From NCBI RefSeq assembly GCF_000722685.1, contig NZ_JPFV01000003.1:46965-110964 (forward strand): DNA of 64,000 nt, written 5' to 3'. Source of the stretch: Streptococcus mitis (GTDB taxonomy: Bacteria > Bacillota > Bacilli > Lactobacillales > Streptococcaceae). Below the pieces are notes generated by a model. It was not told where the DNA came from. It did not search any database and was given only the letters and a program-made list of their open reading frames with translations. Positions 34,601 to 41,508 of the stretch are shown here, in pieces. The stretch's first letter is position 1, and every line of letters starts with the position of its first letter. Position numbers and translations under genes: made by a program.

Positions 34601-35461
34601 TCTGAAGAAGAAATTCAACACTACTTACATGGAATGTATGATGTGTTATACACACTTGATGCAATGGAAGCTAATGCAGTATTAACACAAACTGATGCTG
34701 TTAAGAAACAATGGTTTAGAAAAATCGAAAACTACTACGTGCGCGACGATAAATACAACAAAGACACACACGCAGGAAACAAAGTTCGTCCATTAACAGA
34801 TGAAGAAGTAACAAGATTAACAACATTGAACTCATTAATTGAGAATGATATCATTAATAGACGTGCTTATCAAAATGAAACTCAATACGGAAGAAATGGT
34901 TATTACACGATAAGTATGTTCTCACCTATCTACGCAGGACTAAGCAATCCAAACGGTGCACCTGGAGATGTAATGTTTAGAAAAACAGCGTTTGAATTAT
35001 ATGCAGAAAAAGGATACCACAAAGGGTTCTTACCTTACGTGTCTAACCAATACGCAGCGGATGCACTTGCAGAAGGAAGTAAAACATACTCAAGTTGGTT
35101 TAGACGTGATGTTGCTTTAGTCACAGATAATTTAGTATTGAAAAAAGTATTTGATAATCGCTATCCAAACTGGGCAGAATTCAAAAAAGATATGTTCAAC
35201 CAACGTATCAGTAAACAAAATAACTTAAAAGTAATAACAATTCAGTACGAATTAGATAAACCAAATAGCACAAAAGAAGTAACTATCTCATCAGCACAAG
35301 AGATGCAAGCTCTAATCGATGCAGCAGTAGCACATGATGTGAAAAATCTTAAACGAGCAACAGAAAATGTCCCATCAAGTTGGGTACACTTACTAAAACA
35401 AAAAATCTACAACGCGTACCTGCGTAGCACAGATGATTTCAGAGAATCTATTTATAAATAA
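28658..35461 (+). CDS. zmpC: M26-family zinc metalloprotease (ZmpC-like)
   Basis: A 2267-residue surface protease. In order: signal peptide (RKLSVGLVSVTVSSFF), an N-terminal LPNTG with two adjoining hydrophobic segments (residues ~86-135) as usual for streptococcal Zmps, 20 tandem repeats of 26-27 residues (about 302-827), a G5 domain (~826-905), GLUG-like repeats (~1195-1350), and the catalytic domain with HEMVH (1913-1917) and the third zinc ligand Glu probably at 1937. The symbol rests on synteny with zmpC; zmpA, zmpB or zmpD relationship cannot be excluded. The annotated ATG lacks a clear ribosome-binding site, and codons upstream in the same frame extend the signal to EKRQSFSMRKLSVGL, so the true start may be a rare codon upstream (for example ATT at 28631). 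Codon use becomes more A-rich after ~31400. Confidence 0.85.
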   Translation: MRKLSVGLVSVTVSSFFLMSQGIQSVSADNMESPIHYKYMTEGELTDEEKSLLVEALPQLAEESDDTYYLVYRSQQFLPNTGFNPTVGTFLFTAGLSLLVLLVSKRENGKKRLVHFLLLTSMGVQLLPASAFGLTSQILSAYNSQLSIGVGEHLPEPLKIEGYQYIGYIKTKKQDNTEISRTVDGKYSAQRDSQPNSTKTSDVVHSADLEWNQGQGKVSLQGEASGDDGLSEKSYIVADNLSSNDSLASQVEQNSDHKGESVVRPTLPEQGNPVSATTVQSAEEEVLATTNDRPEYKLPLETKGTQEPGHEGEASVREDLPVYTKPLETKGTQEPGHEGEAAVREETPEYTKPLETKGTQELGHEGEAAVREETPEYTKPLETKGTQELGHEGEAAVREETPEYTKPLETKGTQEPGHEGEAVVREEAPEHTNPIATKGTQVPGHEGESAVSELPEYTNPVATKGTQEPGHEGESEVQPELPEYTDSVETKGTQELGHEGESVVREDLPEYTNPVATKGTQESGHEGESEVNELLEYTNPVATKGTQELGHEGESVVREDLPEYTNPVATKGTQEPGHEGEDAVREETPEYTKPLETKGTQEPDHEGEAVVREEAPEYTNPIATKGTQELGHEGESAVNELPEYTDPVVTKGTQELGHEGESVVREDLPEYTNPVATKGTQESGHEGESEVNELPEYTNLVGTKGTQEPGREGESAVNELLEYTNPVATKGTQEPGHEGESAVNELPEYTDPVATKGTQEPGHEGESAVNELPEYTDSVATKGTQELGHEGESEVNELPEYTDPVATKGTQAPDHEGEAAVEEELPTLEVTTRNRTEIQNIPYATEEIQDPTLLKNRRETERQGQAGTRTIQYEDYIVDGNVVETKELSRTEVAPVKEIVKVGTLVKVKPTVEIANLTKAENKKSITVSYNLTDTTSAYVSAKAQIFQGDQLIKEMDIENPAKAQVISGLDYYTPYTLKTRLTYNLGENDEQSTETSTQAFQLDYKKIEIKDIDSVELYGKENDRYRRYLSLSEAPTDTAKYFVKIKSDKFKEMYIPVKSITENTDGTYKVTAAVDQLVEEGAEGYKEDYTFNVAKSKAEQPGVYTSFKQLVTAIQSNLAGVYKLAADMTADEVGLPENQTSYIKGEFTGTLVGTEGSKAYAIYDLKKPLFDILKNATVKDLDLKNTQVDSIENAAAVAKTADNATISNVAVEGKVSGRKSVAGLVVDATNTRIENSSFSGKLIANHADNNANYAGGIVGKLTGGNSKVDRAKVDAIISTASRNNNQTAGGIAGKLENGALVTRSVTTGKILNGQGYPRVGGIVGSTYPRGRVDNVVSNMNVGDGYATTGDQFGSADVKNAITSVENKKQDNFVRKVTKEEVDAKITSYGITVTLDDTGQDLKANSKEVDYTALSKAQVERKVAYNNIEKLMPFYNKELVVYYGNKVATTDKLYTTELLDVVPMNGNEVVTDINNKKNSINRVMLHYKDNTVEYLDVTFKENFTNSQVVEYNVADKGYIFTPEAFVSDYTAITNNVLSELQNVMFSSEATKKVLGAVNNAALDNLYLDREFEEVKTNIAEHLRKVLAMDKSINTTGDGVVEYVSEKIKNNKEAFMLGLTYMNRWYNINYDSLNTKDLSVYKFDFNGNNEASTLDTIIALGNSGLENLRGPNTTGLYASTLAPLKGEDSVFDFVEAYRRLFLPNKTNNEWFKDNTKAYIVEAKSDIEEVREKQVSPTADKKYSIGVYDRISAPSWGYKSMILPLLTMKEESLYAISTLSTLAFGSYERYRDRGADGVILSGEALRQYVRGKVDQSAKWQRDHYDIWYRVLAPKFKERLYRAVPVTDAFEVKDTNGRGYWATLSEKNIDSIYSFFGPVGKYHTPRPNAGAYATGVEAYFVIDRLLDQYGTSVYSHEMVHNSDSSIYFEGNGRREGQGAELYALGLLQSADSVDKEAIVLNTIFKGDKDSKTRLHTYDPTARFTSEEEIQHYLHGMYDVLYTLDAMEANAVLTQTDAVKKQWFRKIENYYVRDDKYNKDTHAGNKVRPLTDEEVTRLTTLNSLIENDIINRRAYQNETQYGRNGYYTISMFSPIYAGLSNPNGAPGDVMFRKTAFELYAEKGYHKGFLPYVSNQYAADALAEGSKTYSSWFRRDVALVTDNLVLKKVFDNRYPNWAEFKKDMFNQRISKQNNLKVITIQYELDKPNSTKEVTISSAQEMQALIDAAVAHDVKNLKRATENVPSSWVHLLKQKIYNAYLRSTDDFRESIYK
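29560..31130 (+). repeat. 20 tandem 78/81-base repeats inside the metalloprotease gene
   Basis: Each unit encodes KGTQEPGHEGExxV followed by a variable 4-5 residues and PEYTxPxxT; 20 copies of KGTQ are counted. Copies differ in blocks (types ending TKPLET, TNPVAT, TDPVAT), and near-identical copies lie both adjacent and apart, indicating slippage and internal recombination. Confidence 0.92.
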
Positions 35462-35504
35462 GATTGTAAAGTTTTATTGTTGAATAGTGTTTCTTGTAAG
35501 AATG

Positions 35505-35536
35505 AGGAGTAAGATGACCAATCTACTCCTTTTTCT
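35505..35536 (+). terminator. Terminator after the metalloprotease gene
   Basis: AGGAGTA pairs with TACTCCT, extended inside by AGAT/ATCT, and is followed by TTTTTCTT. Confidence 0.75.
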
Positions 35537-35688
35537 TATGGAGTGATATAGAAATTTTATTGAATGCAGATTGTAGGAATCATCTTCCACTCGCCAACGA
35601 CCAATGGTGGCAAGATGTATCTCAATCCCACAGAAAACGTTGATTTGATAAATAACTTTGCTAAGGGAGTTCCTTCAAGTTGTCTGAC

Positions 35689-35741
35689 TTGACTTTCTTG
35701 ATGGAACTTATACAATAGTTGTAATAAAAAGAATTACAACT
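35689..35741 (+). promoter_or_regulatory. Promoter plus palindromic operator of the VOC gene
   Basis: TTGACT (35689-35694) and TACAAT (35711-35716) are 16 bases apart. Directly behind the -10 lies the perfect inverted repeat AGTTGTAAT (35717-35725) / ATTACAACT (35733-35741), spaced like an operator for a MarR-type or similar dimeric repressor. Confidence 0.65.
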
Positions 35742-35758
35742 AAAAAAGAGGAGCATTT

Positions 35759-36613
35759 ATGACCTATGAATACAAGAGTTACATTTATTTGGCAAAGGCA
35801 GTTTTAAATGTAAAGGATTTGGCAAGTCAAACAGCCTTTTATCAGCAAGTTATTGGTTTAGAAATCTTATCTCAAACTGAGACAGAGGTCGTTCTGGGAC
35901 TTGGAGGAAAAGCCTTGGTACACTTGATTCAAGCACAAGAGAGCGGTGAAGTAAGGGAACATTATGGTCTTTACCATCTGGCTATTCTCTTGCCGACACG
36001 AAAGGCTTTGGCGGATATCTTGAAACACCTGACAGATTTACAGATTCCTCTCGTCGGCGGTGCAGACCATGGTTACAGTGAGGCTCTTTACTTGGAGGAT
36101 TTGGAGGGAAATGGCATCGAACTCTATCGAGATAAGCCGGTTTCCACATGGGATATTCGAGAAGATGGACGCATTATCGGAGTGACGGAGGCCCTTGCGG
36201 CGCAGGATATCTATGAGTTAGGGGAAAGAGTAGAGCCTTTTATCCTAGCAGATGGTGCGAGAATGGGGCATATCCATCTTTCCGTCAAGGATAGTCGAAA
36301 GTCCAGCCAGTTTTATCAAAAGGTGTTAGGACTAGAGGATAAATTCAGTATGCCTAGCGCTAGTTGGATTGCAGCTGGGGACTACCATCATCATTTAGCG
36401 GTCAATGAGTGGGGAGGAAAAGGTCTAGCTCCGCGTAAGCAAGGCTTGCCAGGTTTGGCCTATTATGTCATTGAGGTCGCTAGTAAAGAAGAATTGTTAA
36501 CGATTGTGCAACGAGCACAAGCAGTTGCTACCCCAATCAAGTGGCTGACATCGAGCCGGTTGGAAATCACAGACCCAGATGGAATTGTGACTCGTATTCG
36601 TTTAGCAAGATAG
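35759..36613 (+). CDS. VOC-superfamily (glyoxalase/dioxygenase-like) protein, two domains
   Basis: A 284-residue protein with two vicinal-oxygen-chelate modules: residues ~8-135 (LNVKDLASQTAFYQQVIGLEI ... HLAILLPTR ... YLEDLEGNGIELYRDK) and ~168-284 (GHIHLSVKDSRKSSQFYQKVLGL ... HHHLAVNEWGG ... EITDPDGIVTRI). The arrangement resembles CatE-type ring-cleaving dioxygenases, with likely metal ligands His (GHIHLSV), His (HHLAVN) and the Glu of the last strand. Substrate unknown; a role in detoxifying quinones or aldehydes would fit the palindromic operator, but that is inference. Confidence 0.87.
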   Translation: MTYEYKSYIYLAKAVLNVKDLASQTAFYQQVIGLEILSQTETEVVLGLGGKALVHLIQAQESGEVREHYGLYHLAILLPTRKALADILKHLTDLQIPLVGGADHGYSEALYLEDLEGNGIELYRDKPVSTWDIREDGRIIGVTEALAAQDIYELGERVEPFILADGARMGHIHLSVKDSRKSSQFYQKVLGLEDKFSMPSASWIAAGDYHHHLAVNEWGGKGLAPRKQGLPGLAYYVIEVASKEELLTIVQRAQAVATPIKWLTSSRLEITDPDGIVTRIRLAR

Positions 36614-36719
36614 GCAAGATGTGATAAAAATCAAAGCATAAACTGTAGAAAGTACCCCTTATCCTAGTCAGATATGTAGAAAATTTGGTATGATAGTAGG
36701 GAATAAGGAGAAGAATGCA

Positions 36720-37277
36720 ATGACCAGTGAATACCAGAAAATGATAGCAGGTGAACCCTATCATCCGTTTGATCCTGAGTTGCGGACCTTGGCTCAGGCT
36801 TCTCGCCAAAAACAGGCTGCCTTTAACAAGGAAGAAGATCCCTTGAAGGGGGCGGAGATTATCAAGACTTGGTTTGGCTCGACTGGGCAAAATCTCTATG
36901 TCAATCCACGTCTGGTGGTCGATTATGGGGTCAATATCCATCTAGGGGAAAATTTTTATTCTAATTGGAATTTGACCATGCTGGATGTTTGTCCTATTCG
37001 TATTGGAGACAATGCCCTGATCGGTCCCAACTGTCAGTTCTTGACTCCCCTCCATCCACTAGATTCGCAGGAACGTAATTCAGGGGTTGAATACGGCAAG
37101 CCCATCACCATCGGTGACAATTTCTGGGCTGGAGGCGGTGTCATTGTCCTTCCTGGAGTGACATTAGGTAATAACGTAGTGGCAGGAGCAGGGGCTGTAA
37201 TCACTAAGTCTTTTGGAGACAATGTTGTCCTAGCTGGCAATCCTGCGCGCGTGATTAAGGAAATACCTGTGAAATAG
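36720..37277 (+). CDS. Hexapeptide-repeat O-acetyltransferase (maltose/galactoside type)
   Basis: A 185-residue left-handed beta-helix acetyltransferase. The N-terminal MTSEYQKMIAGEPYHPFDPEL matches the Mac domain of maltose O-acetyltransferases; the hexapeptide part (NIHLGENFYSNWNLTMLD, RIGDNALIGPN, TIGDNFWAGGGVIVLPGVTLGNNVVAGAGAVIT) follows. The catalytic His is probably in LTPLHPLDS. The start at 36720 has AAGGAG in front, better than TTG-type starts upstream. -10 TATGAT lies at 36689-36694. Confidence 0.92.
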   Translation: MTSEYQKMIAGEPYHPFDPELRTLAQASRQKQAAFNKEEDPLKGAEIIKTWFGSTGQNLYVNPRLVVDYGVNIHLGENFYSNWNLTMLDVCPIRIGDNALIGPNCQFLTPLHPLDSQERNSGVEYGKPITIGDNFWAGGGVIVLPGVTLGNNVVAGAGAVITKSFGDNVVLAGNPARVIKEIPVK

Positions 37278-37282
37278 AAGTA

Positions 37283-37313
37283 AAAAGGAACAGCGGAGGT
37301 TGTTTCTTTTTTA
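37283..37313 (+). terminator. Terminator after the acetyltransferase gene
   Basis: AAAAGGAACA pairs with TGTTTCTTTT (one G-U) and runs into a T tract. A second hairpin, AAAGCATC/GATGCTTT with T5, lies at 37390-37417. Confidence 0.75.
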
Positions 37314-37443
37314 TGGGTTTCATCATCTTTTACTCGATCCACATTTATCTACTCTATATCTTAGCAAGTCTGTTTCATTAAGCAATTTTAAAGCATCTCG
37401 TAACTGGGATGCTTTTTGATACAAGAAGTACTAGTGTAGGAGA

Positions 37444-37451
37444 TAGTTTTC
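37444..37451. repeat. Target-site duplication, left copy
   Basis: TAGTTTTC directly before the left end of the ISL3-family element, identical to 38867-38874. Confidence 0.9.
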
Positions 37452-38866
37452 GGCTCTTTGTCAACTGTAGTGGGTTGAAGAAAAGCTAAGCTCGAGAAAG
37501 GACACATTTCGTCCTTTCTTTTTTGATATTCAGAGCGATAAAAATCCGTTTTTTGAAGTTTTCAAAGTTCCGAAAACCAAAGGCATTGCGCTTGATAAGT
37601 TTGATGAGATTATTGGTTGCTTCCAGTTTGGCGTTGGAATAGGGTAGTTGAAGGGCGTTGACAATCTTCTCTTTTTCCTTGAGAAAGGTTTTAAAGACAG
37701 TCTGAAAAAGAGGATGAATCTGCTTTAGATTGTCCTCAATGAGCCCGAAAAATTTCTCCGGCTCCTTATTCTGAAAGTGAAAAAACAAGAGCTGATAGAG
37801 CTGATAGTGATGTTTCAAGTTTTCTGAATAGCTCAAAATCTTGTCTAGAATCTCTTTATTGGTTAAGTGCATACGAAAAGTAGGACGATAAAATCGTTTA
37901 TCACTCAGTTTACGGCTATCCTGTTGAATGAGTTTCCAGTAGCGCTTGATAGCCTTGTATTCATGGGATTTTCGCTCAAACTGATTCATGATTTGGACAC
38001 GCACACGACTCATAGCACGGCTTAAGTGTTGAACGATGTGAAAGCGATCAAGTACAATTTTAGCACACGGAAAAAGCTGTTTAGCCAAGTCATAGTAGGG
38101 ACTAAACATATCCATAGTAATGATTTTCACCTGACAGCTAACGGCTCTATCATATTTAAGAAAGTGATCTCGAATGACGGCTTGTGTTCTACCCTCAAGA
38201 ACAGTGATGATATTGAGCTTGTCAAAATCTTGTGCAATGAAACTCATCTTTCCCTTAGTGAAGGCATACTCGTCCCAGGACATAATCTCAGGAAGATGAG
38301 AAAAATCATGATTAAAGTGAAAGTCATTGAGCTTACGAATAACAGTTGAAGTTGAAATGGCCAGCTGATGAGCAATATCGGTCATAGAAGTCTTTTCAAT
38401 CAACTTTTGAGCAATCTTTCGGTTGACGATACGAGGGATTTGGTGATTCTTCTTGACGAGAGAAGTCTCAGTCACCATCATTTTCAAGCAATGATAGCAC
38501 TTGAAACGACGCTTTTTTAGAAGAATTCTGGTAGGCATACCAGTCATTTCAAAGTAAGGAATTTTTGATTGTTTTTGATAGTCATATTTCTTCATTTGAC
38601 TTCCGCACTCGGGACAAGATGGAGTATCATAGTCCAGTCTAGCGATGATTTTCTTGTGTGTATCCTTCTTGATGATATCTAGAATCTGGATATTAGGATC
38701 TTTGATATCGAGTAATTTTGTGATAAAATATAGTTGTTCCATAGGATTCTTTCTAATGAGTTGTTTTGTCGCTTTTCATTATAGATCTTATGGGACTTTT
38801 TTTCTACAACAAAATAGGCTCCATAATATCCATAGGGGATGTATCCACTACAAATAGTATAGAGCC
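37452..38866 (-). mobile_element. ISL3-family insertion sequence (IS1167/IS1193-like)
   Basis: A 1415-base element. The left end GGCTCTTTGTCAACTGTAGTGG and the right end are imperfect inverted repeats (outer GGCTCT/AGAGCC and inner TGTAGTGG/CCACTACA match exactly). It is flanked by a perfect 8-base duplication TAGTTTTC, as expected for ISL3. One intact transposase on the minus strand. It sits between the acetyltransferase gene and a small toxin-antitoxin locus. Confidence 0.92.
37486..38742 (-). CDS. ISL3-family transposase
   Basis: A 418-residue transposase. The N-terminal zinc-binding region has CPECG and CYHC pairs (residues ~42-85), followed by a helix-turn-helix (TDIAHQLAISTSTVIRKL) and the DDE catalytic core: Asp in MSWDEYAFTK, Asp in IITMDMFSPYYDLAK, and Glu in NAKLEATNNLIKLIKR near residue 380. 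The gene is full length and apparently intact, so the element could still move. Confidence 0.93.
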   Translation of the reverse strand: MEQLYFITKLLDIKDPNIQILDIIKKDTHKKIIARLDYDTPSCPECGSQMKKYDYQKQSKIPYFEMTGMPTRILLKKRRFKCYHCLKMMVTETSLVKKNHQIPRIVNRKIAQKLIEKTSMTDIAHQLAISTSTVIRKLNDFHFNHDFSHLPEIMSWDEYAFTKGKMSFIAQDFDKLNIITVLEGRTQAVIRDHFLKYDRAVSCQVKIITMDMFSPYYDLAKQLFPCAKIVLDRFHIVQHLSRAMSRVRVQIMNQFERKSHEYKAIKRYWKLIQQDSRKLSDKRFYRPTFRMHLTNKEILDKILSYSENLKHHYQLYQLLFFHFQNKEPEKFFGLIEDNLKQIHPLFQTVFKTFLKEKEKIVNALQLPYSNAKLEATNNLIKLIKRNAFGFRNFENFKKRIFIALNIKKERTKCVLSRA

Positions 38867-38874
38867 TAGTTTTC
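38867..38874. repeat. Target-site duplication, right copy
   Basis: TAGTTTTC directly after the right inverted repeat of the ISL3-family element. Confidence 0.9.
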
Positions 38875-38924
38875 TAGATGAGTAGATGATGTCAACGATT
38901 TTTCTATTTATTCTCAGTCAAAGA

Positions 38925-38933
38925 TGATACAAT
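38925..38933 (+). promoter_or_regulatory. Extended -10 promoter of toxin locus 1
   Basis: TGATACAAT gives TGn plus TACAAT; no good -35 is seen. It lies 51 bases after the right copy of the IS target duplication. Confidence 0.55.
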
Positions 38934-38977
38934 AGTAAGGTCGCAAACACTAGACTGCGCAGGCAGGAGGTGATCTT

Positions 38978-39094
38978 ATGTGCGTTTTCATCGAACTTGT
39001 CTTGCTACCAATTCTTGCTGGTACACTAGCGAATGTCTTATCGGAGTGGCTTATCCGATTTGTAGCAAGCAAATGCGACAAGAAAAAGAAATAG
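38978..39094 (+). CDS. Fst-like type I toxin peptide (locus 1)
   Basis: A 38-residue peptide: a short N terminus, one hydrophobic helix (FIELVLLPILAGTLANVL, containing the Pro common in this family), then WLIRF and a basic tail ending KKKK. A very strong ribosome-binding site (AGGAGG, 7 bases before ATG). It resembles Fst/Ldr membrane toxins of plasmid par loci, which depolarise or disturb the membrane when not repressed. An antisense RNA gene faces it, sharing a terminator. Too small for ordinary ORF calling. Confidence 0.82.
   Translation: MCVFIELVLLPILAGTLANVLSEWLIRFVASKCDKKKK
38986..38998 (+). repeat. Direct repeat DRa of toxin locus 1
   Basis: TTTCATCGAACTT within the first codons of the toxin gene, repeated exactly at 39164-39176 in the antitoxin RNA gene. 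In the antisense RNA it gives a complementary sequence that can cover the toxin start. Confidence 0.8.
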
Positions 39095-39116
39095 CCTGAG
39101 CGCCTTGAGCAAGCGC

Positions 39117-39152
39117 AAAAAAACACCACTGGCGGCAACCAGTGGTGTTTTC
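39117..39152. terminator. Bidirectional terminator of toxin locus 1
   Basis: AAAACACCACTGG and CCAGTGGTGTTTT pair perfectly around CGGCAA, with A residues before and T residues after, so it ends both converging transcripts. Confidence 0.9.
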
Positions 39153-39182
39153 TTATATGCTTATTTCATCGAACTTTTAAGC
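39117..39182 (-). ncRNA. Antisense antitoxin RNA of locus 1 (RNAII type)
   Basis: On the minus strand TTGACA (39217-39212) and TACAAT (39194-39189) are spaced by 17 bases, predicting a start near 39182. The RNA would run through DRb (39164-39176) and end at the shared terminator, giving about 65 nt. Its 5' part is complementary to DRa at the toxin start. Confidence 0.8.
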
Positions 39183-39265
39183 AAATCCATTGTACCATTA
39201 AAAAGAGTCACTGTCAAAAATGTTGCTATTGTATTGTTTTTCTCCTCAGTTTATCAGCCCCCTCC

Positions 39266-39293
39266 TTGACATTCGGTCCGCTTTTGATACAAT
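39266..39293 (+). promoter_or_regulatory. Promoter of the phosphorylase gene
   Basis: TTGACA (39266-39271) and TACAAT (39288-39293, preceded by TGA) with a 16-base spacer. Confidence 0.75.
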
Positions 39294-39318
39294 AGTACAA
39301 AATTAGAGGAGGTGGGTT

Positions 39319-40083
39319 ATGATTCAGAAACATGCGATTCCCATTTTAGAGTTTGATGACAATTCTCAGGCGGTCATCATGCCCAATCACGAGGGGCTGG
39401 ATTTACACTTGCCCAAGAAGTGTGTCTATGCATTTTTGGGTGAAGAGATTGATCGCTATGCGAGGGAAGTAGGGGCGGATTGTGTCGGTGAGTTCGTTTC
39501 TGCCACCAAAACCTATCCAGTCTATGTCGTGAACTACAAGGGCGAGGAGATTTGTCTGACCCAGGCGCCCGTGGGTTCTGCTCCAGCGGCCCAGTTTATG
39601 GATTGGTTGATTGGCTATGGTGTGGAGCAGATTATTTCAACCGGAACCTGTGGTGTGCTGGCTGATATAGAAGAAAACGCCTTTCTAGTCCCTGTTCGCG
39701 CTCTGCGAGATGAAGGAGCCAGTTATCACTATGTGGCACCTTCTCGTTATATGGAAATTCAGCCAGAGGCTATTGCTGCTATTGAGCGAGTTTTGGAAGC
39801 TAGAGGAATTCCTTATGAAGAAGTCATGACCTGGACGACAGACGGTTTTTACCGAGAAACGGCTGAAAAGGTGGCTTATCGTAAGGAAGAGGGCTGTGCT
39901 GTTGTGGAGATGGAGTGTTCTGCACTTGCGGCAGTAGCGCAATTGCGTGGGGTCCTCTGGGGAGAGTTGTTGTTTACAGCTGATTCTCTAGCGGACTTGG
40001 ACCAGTACGACAGTCGTGACTGGGGTTCAGAAGCTTTCGAGAAGGCCTTGGAACTCTGCCTTGAGATAGCCTCTAAGTTCTAG
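39319..40083 (+). CDS. Nucleoside phosphorylase family protein (Pnp/Udp family)
   Basis: A 254-residue cytoplasmic protein of the PNP/uridine phosphorylase superfamily, which splits nucleosides with phosphate. The family blocks are visible: APVGSAPAAQFMDWLIGYGVEQIISTGTCG near residues 75-104 (phosphate and ribose binding) and VVEMECSALAAVAQLRG near 196-212 (the MEC...A signature that binds the ribose). Base specificity cannot be read from sequence. A strong ribosome-binding site (AGAGGAGGTGG) precedes it. Confidence 0.88.
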   Translation: MIQKHAIPILEFDDNSQAVIMPNHEGLDLHLPKKCVYAFLGEEIDRYAREVGADCVGEFVSATKTYPVYVVNYKGEEICLTQAPVGSAPAAQFMDWLIGYGVEQIISTGTCGVLADIEENAFLVPVRALRDEGASYHYVAPSRYMEIQPEAIAAIERVLEARGIPYEEVMTWTTDGFYRETAEKVAYRKEEGCAVVEMECSALAAVAQLRGVLWGELLFTADSLADLDQYDSRDWGSEAFEKALELCLEIASKF

Positions 40084-40116
40084 CTACTCTTCTTCTTTTT
40101 ATGGTACAATGGATGT

Positions 40117-41495
40117 ATGTTATTCAAATTATTTGTGAAAAAACTTGAAAGAGTCTTTGGTGGACTTTCGCCAGCACGTCGGATTTTTTTAAGTTTCGCT
40201 GGAGTTATTTTTATAGGCTCTCTCCTTTTGAGCTTACCTTTTGTTCAGGCAAGTGGTTCGCAGGCTACTTATTTTGACCATCTCTTTACGACGGTTTCCA
40301 TGGTCTGTGTGACTGGGCTTTTTACGCAACCGGTGGCTACGACCTATAATGTCTGGGGCCAGCTGATTTGTATGCTCTTGATACAGATTGGTGGCTTGGG
40401 GCTCATGACCTTTATCGGGGTCTTTTATATTCAGGGGAAGCAGAAGCTTAGTCTTCGCAGTCGTGAAACCATTCAGGAGAGCTTCAGTTACGGGGAGACT
40501 CGGTCGTTGAGGGCTTTTATACGGTCCATCTTTTTGACGACTTTTCTGGTGGAGGGATTGGGTGCCTTTCTGTTAAGTTTCCGTTTTATTCCTGAGTTCG
40601 GCTGGGGACGAGGCATTTTCACCTCTATCTTTTTAGCCATTTCAGCCTTTTGTAATGCTGGTTTTGATAATTTTGGCAGTAGCAGTTTAGTGGCTTTTCA
40701 GACAGATCCCTTGATCAATCTGGTCATTGCTGGCTTGATTATCACAGGTGGTCTGGGATTTATGGTCTGGTTTGACTTGGCAACCCAGTTTGACAAGAAG
40801 AAAAAACGCCGTTTACGTTTCCACACCAAACTAGTCCTCTTCTTGACCGCAGGGATTTTGCTGTTTGGGACGGTATCCACACTCTTTACGGAGTGGCACA
40901 ATCCAGGAACCATTGGCAATCTCAGTGTTCCAGAGAAAGTGCTGGTTAGTTTTTCCAAACTGTTAGCATGAGAACAGCTGGTTTTGCTTCTATTGATTAT
41001 ACCCAAGCTCGGCCTGTGACCTTGTTTATCTATATCTTACAGATGTTTCTGGGTGGGGCGCCTGGAGGGACGGCTGGGGGGCTCAAGATTACGACTTTCT
41101 TCGTCTTATTGGTCTTTGCGCGTAGTGAATTGCTGGGCTTGCCTCATGCCAATGTTGCGCAGAGAACCATTGAGGCTCGAACAGTCCAAAAATCCTTTAG
41201 TGTCTTTATTATTTTTTTGATGACCTTCTTGTTGGGCTTGATGTTGTTGGGAATTACAGCAGAAGGAACACCGCGATTTATCTACCTCATGTTTGAGACC
41301 ATTTCAGCCCTTGCGACAGTTGGGGTAACGGCAAATCTGACACCAGAATTGGGCAAGCTAGCTCTCAGCATTGTTATGGTGCTCATGTTTATCGGCCGTA
41401 TCGGTCCCTTGACCTTGCTGGTTAGTCTAGCTGACTACCAGCCTGATAAGAAAGATTTGATTCAGTATATGAAAGCAGATATTAGTATTGGATAA
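40117..41495 (+). pseudogene. trkH: Potassium uptake protein TrkH, frameshifted
   Basis: A membrane subunit of the Trk/Ktr potassium transporter split into two frames: 284 residues from 40117 ending at 40969-40971, and a continuation from ~40950 to 41495. The break is at the T run 40950-40954; adding one T restores VSFFQTVSMRTAGF, the normal family sequence around a selectivity-filter loop. The joined product would be 459 residues with four membrane-pore-membrane units (conserved VTGLFTQP, GFDNFGS, MRTAGF, ATVGVTAN). Either a natural loss, a sequencing error in a homopolymer, or a variable tract. The partner trkA is intact. Confidence 0.88.
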
Positions 41496-41508
41496 GAAAG
41501 GAAGAACG

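Noticed and set aside
37314-37382. 22-residue hydrophobic peptide after the acetyltransferase gene
   Set aside because: The ATG lies in the T-run of a terminator, without suitable ribosome-binding site, antisense promoter or repeats like those of the two toxin loci.
40945-40975. Programmed frameshifting in trkH
   Set aside because: TrkH is normally a single frame, and a single missing T in a homopolymer is a simpler explanation.
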